Notes: generated by a model not told the origin, from the sequence alone. A stretch of DNA of 34,352 nucleotides from Candidatus Helarchaeota archaeon (GCA_016840125.1 JAEOSY010000655.1:1-34352), one strand, 5' to 3'; counted from the first letter of the stretch, positions 8,619 to 16,757 are shown. Program-made: numbers and translations.

Positions 8619-10844
8619 TTATATCTTTGTGCGACCTTTGCCATTTTCTTCATTCATTATTGCGTGCGATTCTGGACGTTTTTTTATCACTAAACCACAG
8701 AAATTACAAATTTTTTCCCAACGTGTGACGTCGGTGAGGATATTGGTTGATCCGCAAGCTTTGCACTGTTTTAATGTTTCACTCACAAGGACATCGGGGG
8801 TCTCGTGGGTCACAAAGGCGTCCATTAGAGTTCGATTAAACTTAATTAATATTTTAGTTAATTCTTTTTCGAATTTTTCTTCTTTAATTTTTTTATCTCG
8901 TAAATAGGACTCCTGCTCTTTAAGTAATTCTTGATACTCTGGTAGTTCGTGCAAGGGCTCGAGATCTTCACTATCCTCCATCACGTCTAAAATTTTCCAA
9001 TACTCGTCATTGTTGGTGATTTCCAAAGCTTTTCTGAGATAAATGAGGGCCTGTTGATTATTCCCACTAACTGTTTCGATTTCGGATAACACCTGAAGGT
9101 TCCAAGAATTGTTATTTATTTTGGTGCCCTCTAGCAATAACCGGACGGCATCCTCTTTGGCCAGCCCTCGTTTAAATAATGACCTTATGTATCCAGGAAG
9201 AGAGTGATATGCATAGTCGGCTTCAAACATCGAAAGAAACATCTTAAGGACCATCTCACTTGATTTAGGACCGTGCCTGATAATGTTAAGAATCCCATCC
9301 ATTATGATGTTCAAGTCCAAGTGCCCCCCCAGCAAGTTCAGCCTTCGGAGAAATGATCTCAAATGATCTTGTTTAATTATAGATGGTCTCTTCCTTAAAA
9401 TCGTTAGCGTCGCATTAAATGCCGTCCTTAGGGTTGCATCATTCATTGCATAGACCAGATCACAATATTCAGTTTTGAGTATTGTGCCTATTCCATGAAT
9501 GTCCTGTTCGCGGATAAGATTTGGTTGATGAATGCAAATTTCCTCAATGAGTTTCATAGCAAATTGTTGTTTAGTGCTATACCCTTGAGACTGATTCAAC
9601 AACTTTTTTATTTTCTCGATGTGAAATTGTTCAATAAGGTGGGGACAAAATCGTATCGCCATGACTAGTATATGGAACCCTGAATAGTCCTGATTAGATA
9701 CCATCTTGTATAACCGATCAAATCCATTGGTGAAGAAGCTGGGTTGCTTTTTTAGAATGATCTCGAGGATTATTTCACCCATCATTTTAATATATGGTTT
9801 TCCATAAATGTAAGGAGAGAAAAAAGTAACTACTTTTTCTAGTGTAATTGAGAGATTATCTTGTTCTAATACAGTCTTATACGTTCTCAACACTTCTTTA
9901 AACCTATCAGATTCAAGAGTTCGAAGTAACCGTGTAAAGTCGTCCTTTCGTAGAAGTGGAATAGTTTGCTCTAAAACATAAGCTAAGCCTGTGTAGGTTC
10001 GCCTATATCTTTCCAGATCAATGAACATACTCTGTAGAATTGAAAAAGCATTATCCTTCTTCCTTAATTGTTTTAAAATATCAGCAGAGTGTTTTAATGA
10101 AGATGCTAGTATCTTCAACCCATCTTCTAAAGCATATTTATCCGATAACCAGCTTGAACACACTTTAAGAAATTTATCAATATCATCCCAATTCACAAAA
10201 GGCCGATATTGTTCAATTATTCTTTGGGCAATTTTAAAAGCATCAAGGTTTGGCTCATGGATTCGGATCATATGAGCTAGCTCGAGCACTATTGGGTAAA
10301 GATTTACTTTATTCTGAGCCAAGTGCTCTAAGGGGGTAAATACACCAAGGGAATTCATGTGATGGCATAAAACCCTAACCGATTTCATTAACTGAGGCAT
10401 AGGACCATGACCAACTTCGTTGATAGAGTCCACAATCAGATTTGTCAAAATTTGAAAATAATTTGATCGGAGCGATGAGTTTAATAGAAGAAGTGGATAA
10501 ATCAAATTCCAACGAGGGTATTGGTAGTTAAGAACCATTGTTAGAAGAGTATCAACATTGACAATGGTTATTAACTCAGGTAATCCTGTGAGTAGCTCTT
10601 TATATACAATCAAGTCAAGGGACTTTTCAAGTAATACGTGCTCGAACCATGCTTGGATCAGGTTTTTAGGGACGCGCTCAAAGATTTCTTTAATAAGGGC
10701 AACAGTTTTTCTCGCAGCTGATCTGTGAAATAACCAGTTGTTTTCCTTATCAATAAATTCATCCATGATCTTAGAAAATTCTGCTTTAGTCAAGTGGGCT
10801 GCTTTTTTCTCAAGTTTATCGAGGATTCTTTTTTTTTCGTCCAT
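8619..10844 (-). CDS. Large alpha-solenoid protein ending in a TFB-type zinc ribbon (C-terminal ribbon)
   Basis: From the ATG at 10844 (MDEKKRILDK) the product has 741 residues. An extension to 11003 is open, but the upstream residues look non-coding. A GAGGTGAT sequence (complement of 10879-10886) lies too far upstream for this ATG, so the start remains uncertain. Most of the protein is helical and HEAT-like, with a TPR-like stretch (NNQQALIYLRKALEI) and then a charged coiled coil of about 40 residues. Near the C terminus is Cys694-x2-Cys697-x15-Cys713-x2-Cys716 with STNILTD between the pairs, the same ribbon as the divergent TFB. The motif is therefore relocated to the opposite end compared with TFB and the neighbouring 611-residue protein. 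No B-reader or cyclin fold is present. It is the first gene of a likely two-gene unit. An RNAP- or transcription-related role is inferred only from the ribbon. Confidence 0.87.
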   Translation of the reverse strand: MDEKKRILDKLEKKAAHLTKAEFSKIMDEFIDKENNWLFHRSAARKTVALIKEIFERVPKNLIQAWFEHVLLEKSLDLIVYKELLTGLPELITIVNVDTLLTMVLNYQYPRWNLIYPLLLLNSSLRSNYFQILTNLIVDSINEVGHGPMPQLMKSVRVLCHHMNSLGVFTPLEHLAQNKVNLYPIVLELAHMIRIHEPNLDAFKIAQRIIEQYRPFVNWDDIDKFLKVCSSWLSDKYALEDGLKILASSLKHSADILKQLRKKDNAFSILQSMFIDLERYRRTYTGLAYVLEQTIPLLRKDDFTRLLRTLESDRFKEVLRTYKTVLEQDNLSITLEKVVTFFSPYIYGKPYIKMMGEIILEIILKKQPSFFTNGFDRLYKMVSNQDYSGFHILVMAIRFCPHLIEQFHIEKIKKLLNQSQGYSTKQQFAMKLIEEICIHQPNLIREQDIHGIGTILKTEYCDLVYAMNDATLRTAFNATLTILRKRPSIIKQDHLRSFLRRLNLLGGHLDLNIIMDGILNIIRHGPKSSEMVLKMFLSMFEADYAYHSLPGYIRSLFKRGLAKEDAVRLLLEGTKINNNSWNLQVLSEIETVSGNNQQALIYLRKALEITNNDEYWKILDVMEDSEDLEPLHELPEYQELLKEQESYLRDKKIKEEKFEKELTKILIKFNRTLMDAFVTHETPDVLVSETLKQCKACGSTNILTDVTRWEKICNFCGLVIKKRPESHAIMNEENGKGRTKI

Positions 10845-11062
10845 TATCTTATGAAGATATACAATTGTATTTAAAATTATCACCTCGGAATGCGCAAAAC
10901 GAATAAGATCTCTGCCATTTTTTATGCTGACCCAAATTATATCCATCTGAATAGGATTTATAATCATACCGCACGGTATAAGTTCCTTAAACACCCTTCT
11001 CACTACTGCATCTAATCTCCAAAACGTTCAGTCTACATTAATCATTTCGTCGGTACCAATCT

Positions 11063-11074
11063 AATATATTTAAA
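11063..11074 (-). promoter_or_regulatory. TATA box of the solenoid-ribbon gene pair
   Basis: On the minus strand TTTAAATATATT is a good archaeal TATA element. It is more than 200 nt upstream of the chosen ATG (10844), so either the leader is long or the protein starts further upstream. Confidence 0.4.
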
Positions 11075-11125
11075 GAGGCAAAAAGGTTTAAATAAAAAAA
11101 TCGCTTTTTATCTTTAACCCAAACA

Positions 11126-11134
11126 TTTATATAT
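11126..11134 (+). promoter_or_regulatory. TATA box of TFB
   Basis: TTTATATAT lies about 90 nt upstream of the TTG start, preceded by an A-rich stretch (ACCCAAAC) that could serve as BRE. Initiation would be expected near 11155-11160, giving a leader of about 65 nt. Confidence 0.5.
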
Positions 11135-11223
11135 TCGAATTTTAAAAAAAAGTCGCTCCAATTAAAAAATTAGTTAAGTAGAGCCTCTCTTGCAAATGGT
11201 CCATGCAAAAAATAGGTGATTGA

Positions 11224-12177
11224 TTGGTTTTGGAGAAGTATCCGAACTTTAATGTTGAAGAAGACGACGACGAAAAAAAGACTTGTGAATCATGTGGATC
11301 AACAAATATCTTGACGGACTACACACGTGGGGAAACGATTTGTTCAGATTGTGGGTTAGTTCTCACCCAGAAAAATATTGACAAAGGTCCAGAATGGCGG
11401 GCGTTCACGAACGAGGAACGAAATAAACGCAGTCGAGTGGGCAGTCCTTCTACCTTTACTGTCCATGACAAAGGACTCTCAACGATGATCGATTGGCACG
11501 ATAAGGATGCCTACGGGAAGAAATTAACCCCAAAGCGCAGGGCCCAGATCTACCGGCTACGAAAATGGCAAATTCGGACGCGGGTCCACTCCTCGATGGA
11601 TCGGAATTTAGCCTTTGCGATGTCGGAACTTGACCGATTGAGTTCGCAATTAGGGATCCCGCGAGGGGTAAAAGAAACCGCCGCAGTTCTCTATCGCCGA
11701 GCCATTGAGAAGAAATTGATTCGGGGTAGGTCTATAGAAGCCATGATTGCTGCAGCAGTCTATGCTGCCTGTCGAGAACGAAAGGTTCCTAGAACACTCG
11801 ATGAAATCGCACGCCACTCCCGAGTCAACCGCAAAGAGCTCGGCCGCTGCTACCGGCTCATCCTCCGGGAATTAGAAATAATCATCCCGATGGCCTCACC
11901 CGTGGATTTCATACCGCGCTTTGGGACGGAACTGATCCTCTCAGGACGTACCCAACGGAAAGCTGCGGAAATCGTAACCCTCGCCCGGGAAAAGGGGATC
12001 ACAGCAGGGAAAGATCCAACCGGGTTAGCAGCTGCTGCGATTTATATCTCTGCTATTTTGGAAGGCGAGCGCCGTACCCAACGGGAAATTGCCGAAGTCG
12101 CCCATGTGACCGAAGTCACCGTCCGCAATCGCTACAAGGAATTAGTAAAGGAACTGAATATCCGCGTCGAAGTCTAA
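11224..12177 (+). CDS. tfb: Transcription initiation factor B (TFB/TFIIB)
   Basis: This 317-residue protein has the full archaeal TFB layout. The zinc ribbon is Cys21-x2-Cys24-x15-Cys40-x2-Cys43. The B-reader/linker region follows ([10 protein letters not shown]), then two cyclin-like repeats, roughly residues 125-215 and 220-317, the second ending in the helix-turn-helix that contacts BRE. TFB binds TBP-TATA and recruits RNA polymerase. The start is TTG with AGGTGAT 3 nt upstream. The coding sequence, mainly its second half, is visibly richer in G+C than its neighbours, which fits a conserved, highly expressed gene rather than transfer. It is divergent from two other genes carrying the same ribbon, which may act on the same polymerase surface. 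Identification is firm; whether the genome has other TFBs cannot be seen here. Confidence 0.97.
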   Translation: MVLEKYPNFNVEEDDDEKKTCESCGSTNILTDYTRGETICSDCGLVLTQKNIDKGPEWRAFTNEERNKRSRVGSPSTFTVHDKGLSTMIDWHDKDAYGKKLTPKRRAQIYRLRKWQIRTRVHSSMDRNLAFAMSELDRLSSQLGIPRGVKETAAVLYRRAIEKKLIRGRSIEAMIAAAVYAACRERKVPRTLDEIARHSRVNRKELGRCYRLILRELEIIIPMASPVDFIPRFGTELILSGRTQRKAAEIVTLAREKGITAGKDPTGLAAAAIYISAILEGERRTQREIAEVAHVTEVTVRNRYKELVKELNIRVEV

Positions 12178-12182
12178 CTATC

Positions 12183-12206
12183 TCTCTTTTTTTCTTTTTA
12201 TTTTAA
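12183..12206 (+). terminator. T-rich terminator of TFB
   Basis: Immediately after the TFB stop there is a pyrimidine/T-rich run containing T7 and further T runs, typical of archaeal T-tract termination. There is no clear hairpin. Confidence 0.45.
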
Positions 12207-12283
12207 ACTCATATTGAATCCCAGATTAAAGTAAAAATAGAACCTTAGGAGTAAAATTCCTTAGCTTTTTATTGTTGTATTTC

Positions 12284-12293
12284 TTTTATATTT
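12284..12293 (+). promoter_or_regulatory. Possible TATA box for the membrane-protein trio
   Basis: TTTATATTTT lies 26-35 nt upstream of the ATG at 12319. Classical spacing would put the transcript start almost at the ATG, yet GAGGGG is present at 12309-12314, so the true TATA element may be slightly upstream. Confidence 0.3.
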
Positions 12294-12318
12294 TTAGAAA
12301 AAAATGTAGAGGGGTTAG

Positions 12319-13029
12319 ATGGAACTAACAAAACGGGAAAGGAGCCAATTAATTGCGGGCTGTGTTATCATAGCGGTTTGTGTTATTTTGATCTTCACAT
12401 TAGATCTGATTATTGCAGCGATTATTCCGTCACCTTCAGAGTCCTGGGGGTATTTAAAATTTCTGATGATTATTCCGATGATTATAAGTATAATAAATAT
12501 AATCTGGATTGTGATGCCCAGAAAACTGACCCCAGACATAGTAGAGAGTTCAGAAATTCAGGAAGGGGAGCTTAATGAAGAGTTGATGAATGCGGGAGTC
12601 ATGCCAAGTGGTCAGATCCTACAGGTCATTAGGAAGGTGGCCTATTCTGATCCGATGTATGCCCGGAAACCGGTTAGAGCTTGGCCATGGAGAGCAAAGG
12701 GAAAAATAGTTTTGACAACGAAAGAACTAATTTTCGTAAGTGTAAAAAAGAAGAAAACGTATTTTTCAATCCCCATCTCTAATTTTAAGTCGATTCAATA
12801 TTTTGTTGCGAGAGGCGGTTCAAGAAGGTTCAAAGTCTGTGAAATTGTTTACCAGAACCCAGACGAGGAACAGCGCGAGTCGGCATTATTCATGGGAACC
12901 ATTGGCTTTAGTACATTTGACATGCCCAGCGAAATTGAATTGAAAAGCATGAAGCTCATGGACGCGATTCAGAAATGGTATGATACGTGGGTGGAAGAGC
13001 CAACCAAACCTCCGAGAATGAATATATAA
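12319..13029 (+). CDS. Membrane protein with two helices and a PH/GRAM-like domain
   Basis: The 236-residue protein has two N-terminal membrane helices (about residues 11-36 and 46-66) and a cytosolic part. Residues about 115-200 (KGKIVLTTKELIFVSV, then alternating strands and a final helix) have the pattern of a PH-like or GRAM domain as found in bacterial and archaeal membrane proteins, which often bind lipid or scaffold proteins. A basic stretch (VKKKKTYF) could face the membrane. The ATG has AGAGGGG upstream. It is the first of three closely spaced membrane genes, 19 nt before the next. The domain assignment rests on pattern rather than a clear family match. Confidence 0.75.
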   Translation: MELTKRERSQLIAGCVIIAVCVILIFTLDLIIAAIIPSPSESWGYLKFLMIIPMIISIINIIWIVMPRKLTPDIVESSEIQEGELNEELMNAGVMPSGQILQVIRKVAYSDPMYARKPVRAWPWRAKGKIVLTTKELIFVSVKKKKTYFSIPISNFKSIQYFVARGGSRRFKVCEIVYQNPDEEQRESALFMGTIGFSTFDMPSEIELKSMKLMDAIQKWYDTWVEEPTKPPRMNI

Positions 13030-13048
13030 GTATAAGGTAGTAAATACT

Positions 13049-13474
13049 ATGGAAGAACGTAAAAAAGAAAGTGTGGTTGTCAGCGTAATAATAACTGTTA
13101 TTGGTCTAATCGGATTGCTCCTTACTTTTATCTTATCGAACCTCGTAGCCTTCAGCGACAGAGAGTTGCTTTTAGGGCTAGTTCCTAGTTGTATTGCACT
13201 AGTTGGAGGGGGAATTTCTCTCATCTTGGCATGGACCGGAAAATGGACCCGTAAAACAGAATCGGTAAAACAAAAACGAAATGTTTTAATTGGTTATATA
13301 ATAATTACAATTGTTTCCTCAGTCGTGATGGCGTTGATATTTGCGGCAGCACTACCTTATTCTACGTCTCCATATGGTTTAGTTGTTCCAATTTTCTCCT
13401 TTCCCATATTGATGTGGGGTTTTGTTGGTTTTTATTTGTGGTGTTACATTAGAAAAAAGAGGTTAGAAGGGTAA
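13049..13474 (+). CDS. Four-helix membrane protein
   Basis: The 141-residue protein has about four hydrophobic helices (residues about 8-32, 41-61, 80-104, 110-134), with a basic loop between helices 2 and 3 and a basic C-terminal end (RKKRLEG). AAGGT precedes the ATG. It sits 19 nt after the PH-like membrane protein and 4 nt before the next gene, so all three are probably one transcript. I recognise no family or catalytic residue. A membrane complex with its neighbours is possible but only inferred from context. Confidence 0.75.
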   Translation: MEERKKESVVVSVIITVIGLIGLLLTFILSNLVAFSDRELLLGLVPSCIALVGGGISLILAWTGKWTRKTESVKQKRNVLIGYIIITIVSSVVMALIFAAALPYSTSPYGLVVPIFSFPILMWGFVGFYLWCYIRKKRLEG

Positions 13475-13478
13475 AATT

Positions 13479-13808
13479 ATGCGATGGGATTTTGGTAGAG
13501 GTTTAGTTGTATTTGGCAGCATATTCGGAGTAATTTGCAGTGTATTCCAGTTCTATGGAATCTGGGATCCGTTTCCTGGGTGGATTTCGAGGGATATGCC
13601 CAGCTTAGCAGTAATGAGCCTATTAATTCAACTATTTATCTGCGGGATGCTGATTATTCTGTATGGAATGGTGGGGCGCGATGTCTGGGTGCGGCAAAGC
13701 TTCATGATCTATCTGGTTGCGGGCATAGTATTAGTGGCTTTTTATGGAAACCTCGCAGGGTTTGTGATCGGGGGCGCAGGACTCTTAGTGCTGTTTGGTA
13801 TGGATTAG
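13479..13808 (+). CDS. Small multi-helix membrane protein
   Basis: This 109-residue protein has three to four hydrophobic helices (residues about 7-27, 42-64, 72-105, the last with a Gly-rich break). AGAAGGG lies upstream of the ATG, inside the end of the previous gene, and only 4 nt separate the two genes, suggesting coupled translation. No family is recognised. It is convergent with the VapC gene, 12 nt away. Confidence 0.7.
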   Translation: MRWDFGRGLVVFGSIFGVICSVFQFYGIWDPFPGWISRDMPSLAVMSLLIQLFICGMLIILYGMVGRDVWVRQSFMIYLVAGIVLVAFYGNLAGFVIGGAGLLVLFGMD

Positions 13809-13820
13809 AATCGTAACACT

Positions 13821-14228
13821 TCATTTCTTTTTTAGATAGGTAATTGAAGTTATATTTGAAATTCGATCAAAGTGTTCAGGATTTCTCGTGACAATTGTCT
13901 CAATTTTATTTGCAACCATGGTTCCTGCGATAAGGATGTCGGCACCTCCAATTAGTTTCCCTTTCTTACGTAGTTGATGTTCGATCTTTGCAGATGCTTC
14001 GGCAGCGCGTAAATCGAATGGTAAGATGAGAAGTTTTTTTAATAATTTTCGTCGTATAGCAATCTCGTTTTCGGAATTTCGCGCCCCATAGCCCCCAACT
14101 AGAAACTCATGTACAACGATGGTGCTTGTCGCATGAGAGCCTTCTTTATCTAGTAGATTAACTGTGTTTTCTGCGGCTGGAAGTTTTCGGATAATATCAA
14201 TTAGAAATGAAGTATCTAAAAATTTCAT
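13821..14228 (-). CDS. vapC: VapC-family PIN-domain toxin ribonuclease
   Basis: A 135-residue PIN domain of usual length. The acidic residues expected at the metal-dependent nuclease site are visible: Asp5 (MKFLDTSFLID), Glu41 (VVHEFLVG) and Asp97 (GGADILIAG), with a TRNPEHF motif at 114-120. PIN toxins cut RNA, often tRNA or rRNA, and are held inactive by the partner antitoxin. Its ATG directly abuts the TAA of the upstream antitoxin gene, so the two are translated together. No truncation is seen, so the toxin is probably active. The RNA target cannot be predicted. Confidence 0.92.
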   Translation of the reverse strand: MKFLDTSFLIDIIRKLPAAENTVNLLDKEGSHATSTIVVHEFLVGGYGARNSENEIAIRRKLLKKLLILPFDLRAAEASAKIEHQLRKKGKLIGGADILIAGTMVANKIETIVTRNPEHFDRISNITSITYLKKK

Positions 14229-14450
14229 TTAATCACGCCCAGCGAAGAAGGCATCACGCGCCCTTTTGATTTCAATGAGTTCCTCTTCATATTCTTCAAA
14301 TTTTTTAGTACCAGTTCCCCATGACTCTTTAAGATTCGTGAATATTTTTGATACTCTTAGAATGGTATCAGAAAATGATTCATCTTTTAATTTTAAATTC
14401 TTTAATGCTTGATAGGCTTCTTCGAGTATTGTAATAGTTTTTGTTGGCAT
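14229..14450 (-). CDS. vapB: VapB-type antitoxin
   Basis: This 73-residue protein begins PTKTITILEEAYQALKNLK, a short strand-helix-helix DNA-binding start typical of VapB antitoxins of the archaeal DUF217 type. A C-terminal acidic/basic helical tail (EEYEEELIEIKRARDAFF) would bind the toxin. It immediately precedes vapC with no gap. A perfect 14-bp palindrome 10 nt upstream of the start is a likely site for autoregulation by the VapBC complex. Confidence 0.85.
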   Translation of the reverse strand: MPTKTITILEEAYQALKNLKLKDESFSDTILRVSKIFTNLKESWGTGTKKFEEYEEELIEIKRARDAFFAGRD

Positions 14451-14459
14451 ATGTATGTG

Positions 14460-14473
14460 TATGTTTAAACATA
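14460..14473. promoter_or_regulatory. Palindromic operator upstream of vapB
   Basis: TATGTTTAAACATA is a perfect 14-bp palindrome lying 10 nt upstream of the vapB ATG. Dimeric VapB proteins bind such sites to repress their own operon. The position next to the start codon suggests a short or absent leader. Confidence 0.6.
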
Positions 14474-14499
14474 GATAAAAAATGTTTGGATTAAACTTT

Positions 14500-15207
14500 T
14501 TACCAAATACCCAGGATTAGCCGGTATTTTGTTTTTTCAGTATATTCAGAATAGCCATCCAATTCCTTTTGTAGGGTGGTATCTTCCAAATACGTTCGGA
14601 TAATGAGGATAATAGTAACTAAGCTCGCTGGAATCAACGACCAGAGAGAGCCTAAAATGAGAGAACACCCATACGCCATCATAATGCCCGCGACGTAGCC
14701 AGGGTGTCGAATGAATCGGTATGGTCCATCGTGGATCACGGTCTGTTTCCGATCCTCTTGGATGCGAACGACACTGGAGAAAAATTCATTAGTCCACTGC
14801 GCCCAGACTTTGATAACATGGGAAAGTCCGAAGATCACGTACCCGATTATGTAGAGGTAGAGGGGGAGGGCTGGTGACCAGAGAAACCGCCCCGAATCCA
14901 ATGGACCGAGGATGAAGATGCTAAAATATGCCGGAAAGTAAAGTACCCAAAAGACTTTGTCCCACCATTTTGTGCCGGGACCGGGTTTGAGCCGTTCCTT
15001 CACGAGTCCGGCTCGTTTGGCCAAAATGGCAGAAGTTATTGTGAGAGTAGCCACGACAGTTATACTAAATCCCCACCCTTGCCAATAATCGATCCGTCCT
15101 GCAAGAAGAAACATAAGAAGTAAGATAAAAACTAATCCAACGATCCCTCCGATGACAACTCGGAGGTACTTGAATTTCTCTTCTGGTTCAGAATCAGCTG
15201 CCGTCAT
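14500..15207 (-). CDS. Isoprenylcysteine methyltransferase-like membrane methyltransferase
   Basis: From the ATG at 15207 (TTGAGGT 8 nt upstream; the ATG at 15231 lacks this) the protein has 235 residues. It has four to five hydrophobic helices. The C-terminal signature of the ICMT/phospholipid-methyltransferase superfamily is present: GPYRFIRHPGYVAGI, then a helix, then RTYLEDTTLQKELDGYSEY, with the His-Pro and Glu residues that bind S-adenosylmethionine. The family methylates isoprenylcysteine, phospholipid headgroups or other lipid substrates at the membrane. The substrate cannot be told: the GTPase in this window has no C-terminal Cys for prenylation. A gap of 123 nt separates it from the crotonase upstream, so it may have its own promoter. 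Confidence 0.85.
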   Translation of the reverse strand: MTAADSEPEEKFKYLRVVIGGIVGLVFILLLMFLLAGRIDYWQGWGFSITVVATLTITSAILAKRAGLVKERLKPGPGTKWWDKVFWVLYFPAYFSIFILGPLDSGRFLWSPALPLYLYIIGYVIFGLSHVIKVWAQWTNEFFSSVVRIQEDRKQTVIHDGPYRFIRHPGYVAGIMMAYGCSLILGSLWSLIPASLVTIILIIRTYLEDTTLQKELDGYSEYTEKTKYRLILGIW

Positions 15208-15330
15208 GTCAATAAACCTCAAGGTTAGCATAAAGTTGAAAATCCGAATGATCTACGTTTTCCGAGGTTTTAAAAGGGGATTTTTAGGTTTTTTATGTGG
15301 GCTTATGTTTTTATTTAAAGGTCCACGAAA

Positions 15331-16176
15331 TTAACGGAGTTTATACTTTGCTTTTCGTTTCTCAAAAAAAGCAATCACGCCTTCGGGGGCATCCTTAGTA
15401 TGTGCGGTTATGACCTGATTTCGATTTTCGAGGTTGATAGCAGATTCAATGGATGGTGCATCGATATTTTGATTAATCGCTTCTTTGGTCAATCGTAATC
15501 CAAGAGGGCTTTTAGTTAACATATCTTCTGCGAGCTCATTGGCAGCATTCATGAGTTTCTCAGCGGGCACGACTCGGGAGACAAACCCAATTCGGTCAGC
15601 CTCTTTGGCATCAAAGAAACGTCCAGTGTAGAGGAGCTCTGAGGCTCGAGACAGTCCAATGAGACGTGGAAGAAAATATGAACTGCCAAGATCGGCACCG
15701 GATACACCTATTTTGATGAAGGCATTATTAAACCGTGCGTTTTCAGAGGCGATCCGCACATCCGCAGCCATGGTAATTGTGAAACCACCACCAGTAGCTG
15801 CACCATTAACAGCTGCGATGATAACTTGAGGAATCCGCCTCATCTTCATGATAGCATTAGCAATCCATTTTTGGGCATAATAATTGGTCTTAATCGGGTC
15901 GCCCATATTAAAAAATTGAAGATGTTTAAATTTTTCAGATTTTCCTCGTTTGATGGCTGGAAATTCTTTTAGATCCAGCCCAGCACAAAAAGCACGCCCG
16001 GCACCAGTAATAATTAATACCCGGACATCGAAATTCCATTCTAAATAATTTAAGATTTCATGAAACTCTTCGATTAACTTAACCGAGAGTGCATTCAACT
16101 TCTTGGGGCGATTAAATGTTAAGATCGCGATACCATTCTCTTTTTCTTCATAAATTATAGTTTCAAATTCTCGCAT
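15331..16176 (-). CDS. Enoyl-CoA hydratase/isomerase family protein (crotonase)
   Basis: The start is the ATG at 16176, with TTGGAGGT 7 nt upstream, giving 281 residues; an ATG at 16203 has no site. Crotonase features are clear: NRPKKLNAL, GAGRAFCAGLDL and the oxyanion-hole region NGAATGGGFTITMAADVRIA, then the C-terminal FFEKRKAKY. The two glutamates that perform hydration in classical ECH are not at their usual places (FTITM instead of CELAM, NAFIKIG instead of QPEILLG). Instead there is SGADLGSSYFLPRLIG, with an Asp at the position seen in dienoyl-CoA-isomerase-like members. It may therefore be an isomerase or another crotonase activity. It follows the phosphatase gene by 31 nt and is probably in its operon. 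Confidence 0.9.
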   Translation of the reverse strand: MREFETIIYEEKENGIAILTFNRPKKLNALSVKLIEEFHEILNYLEWNFDVRVLIITGAGRAFCAGLDLKEFPAIKRGKSEKFKHLQFFNMGDPIKTNYYAQKWIANAIMKMRRIPQVIIAAVNGAATGGGFTITMAADVRIASENARFNNAFIKIGVSGADLGSSYFLPRLIGLSRASELLYTGRFFDAKEADRIGFVSRVVPAEKLMNAANELAEDMLTKSPLGLRLTKEAINQNIDAPSIESAINLENRNQVITAHTKDAPEGVIAFFEKRKAKYKLR

Positions 16177-16207
16177 AAGTTCAACCTCCAAAAACACAAC
16201 CATACGA

Positions 16208-16729
16208 TTATCCTAATATATCTCTTATTTTATTCAGAACAATTTTTAGATAGTCATATATTTCAGCCGCAGTCGCTTGATACATCTTTAAACTCCCACC
16301 ATAGGGGTCATCCACATCTGAGACATTACCTGTTGCTAGTTCACAGAGGGTAAAAGTCTTGGGTCTGTATCGAGCTGGAATATGATGCACATGGGAAGCT
16401 TCCATTGTTATAATGAGATCAGCATCTCGGGGGCGACTCGGATCGCGATCAATATGGCACGAATTAAACTGGTTGAGTCTTGCTTGAGGTATATTGTAGT
16501 ATTTTCTTAATACTGCTTCCGCAGAATCATCCATACTTCCAGTCCAAGAGTAGAGTACAGCACCAGATTTCGAGATAACGGTCTCAAAATAAGGGAGTGG
16601 TTGTTGTTCAATGAGTTGTTCGCATAATATTTCAGCCATAGGACTGCGGCAGATATTACCAGAGCAAATGAAATAGAGATAGAGGCTTGTTTGGTGACTA
16701 TTTTTTATTGTCTGTATTATAGATTCCAT
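16208..16729 (-). CDS. Low-molecular-weight protein tyrosine phosphatase family protein
   Basis: This 173-residue protein has the P-loop Cys22-x5-Arg28-Ser29 (FICSGNICRSPMAE) and the general-acid motif DDPYGG (Asp141), the two catalytic elements of LMW-PTP. The same fold serves as arsenate reductase, but the DPYGG loop is typical of phosphatases. It is somewhat longer than usual because of about 15 extra N-terminal residues, so the true start could be internal. It lies 28 nt after the flavodoxin gene and 31 nt before the crotonase gene on the same strand. The substrate is unknown. Confidence 0.9.
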   Translation of the reverse strand: MESIIQTIKNSHQTSLYLYFICSGNICRSPMAEILCEQLIEQQPLPYFETVISKSGAVLYSWTGSMDDSAEAVLRKYYNIPQARLNQFNSCHIDRDPSRPRDADLIITMEASHVHHIPARYRPKTFTLCELATGNVSDVDDPYGGSLKMYQATAAEIYDYLKIVLNKIRDILG

Positions 16730-16757
16730 AAATACCAGCTTTTAAAAAAAGAAGGGA

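Larger units (their letters stand above)
10845..11223. promoter_or_regulatory. Divergent promoter region between the solenoid-ribbon genes and TFB
   Basis: This 379-nt stretch contains no convincing gene. It holds TATA-like elements facing both ways: TTTATATAT at 11126-11134 for TFB and, on the minus strand, TTTAAATATATT (11063-11074) for the solenoid gene. Their closeness suggests coordinated or mutually exclusive initiation. A short imperfect palindrome centred on ATGGTCCAT (11196-11204) lies in the TFB leader. AGGTGAT at 11214-11220 is the TFB ribosome-binding site. A GAGGTGAT on the minus strand (10879-10886) has no standard start codon at normal spacing. Confidence 0.55.

Noticed and set aside
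10845..11003. N-terminal extension of the C-terminal-ribbon solenoid protein to 11003
   Set aside because: The extra residues look unlike the rest of the protein and no ribosome-binding site serves that ATG; 10844 is preferred but not certain.
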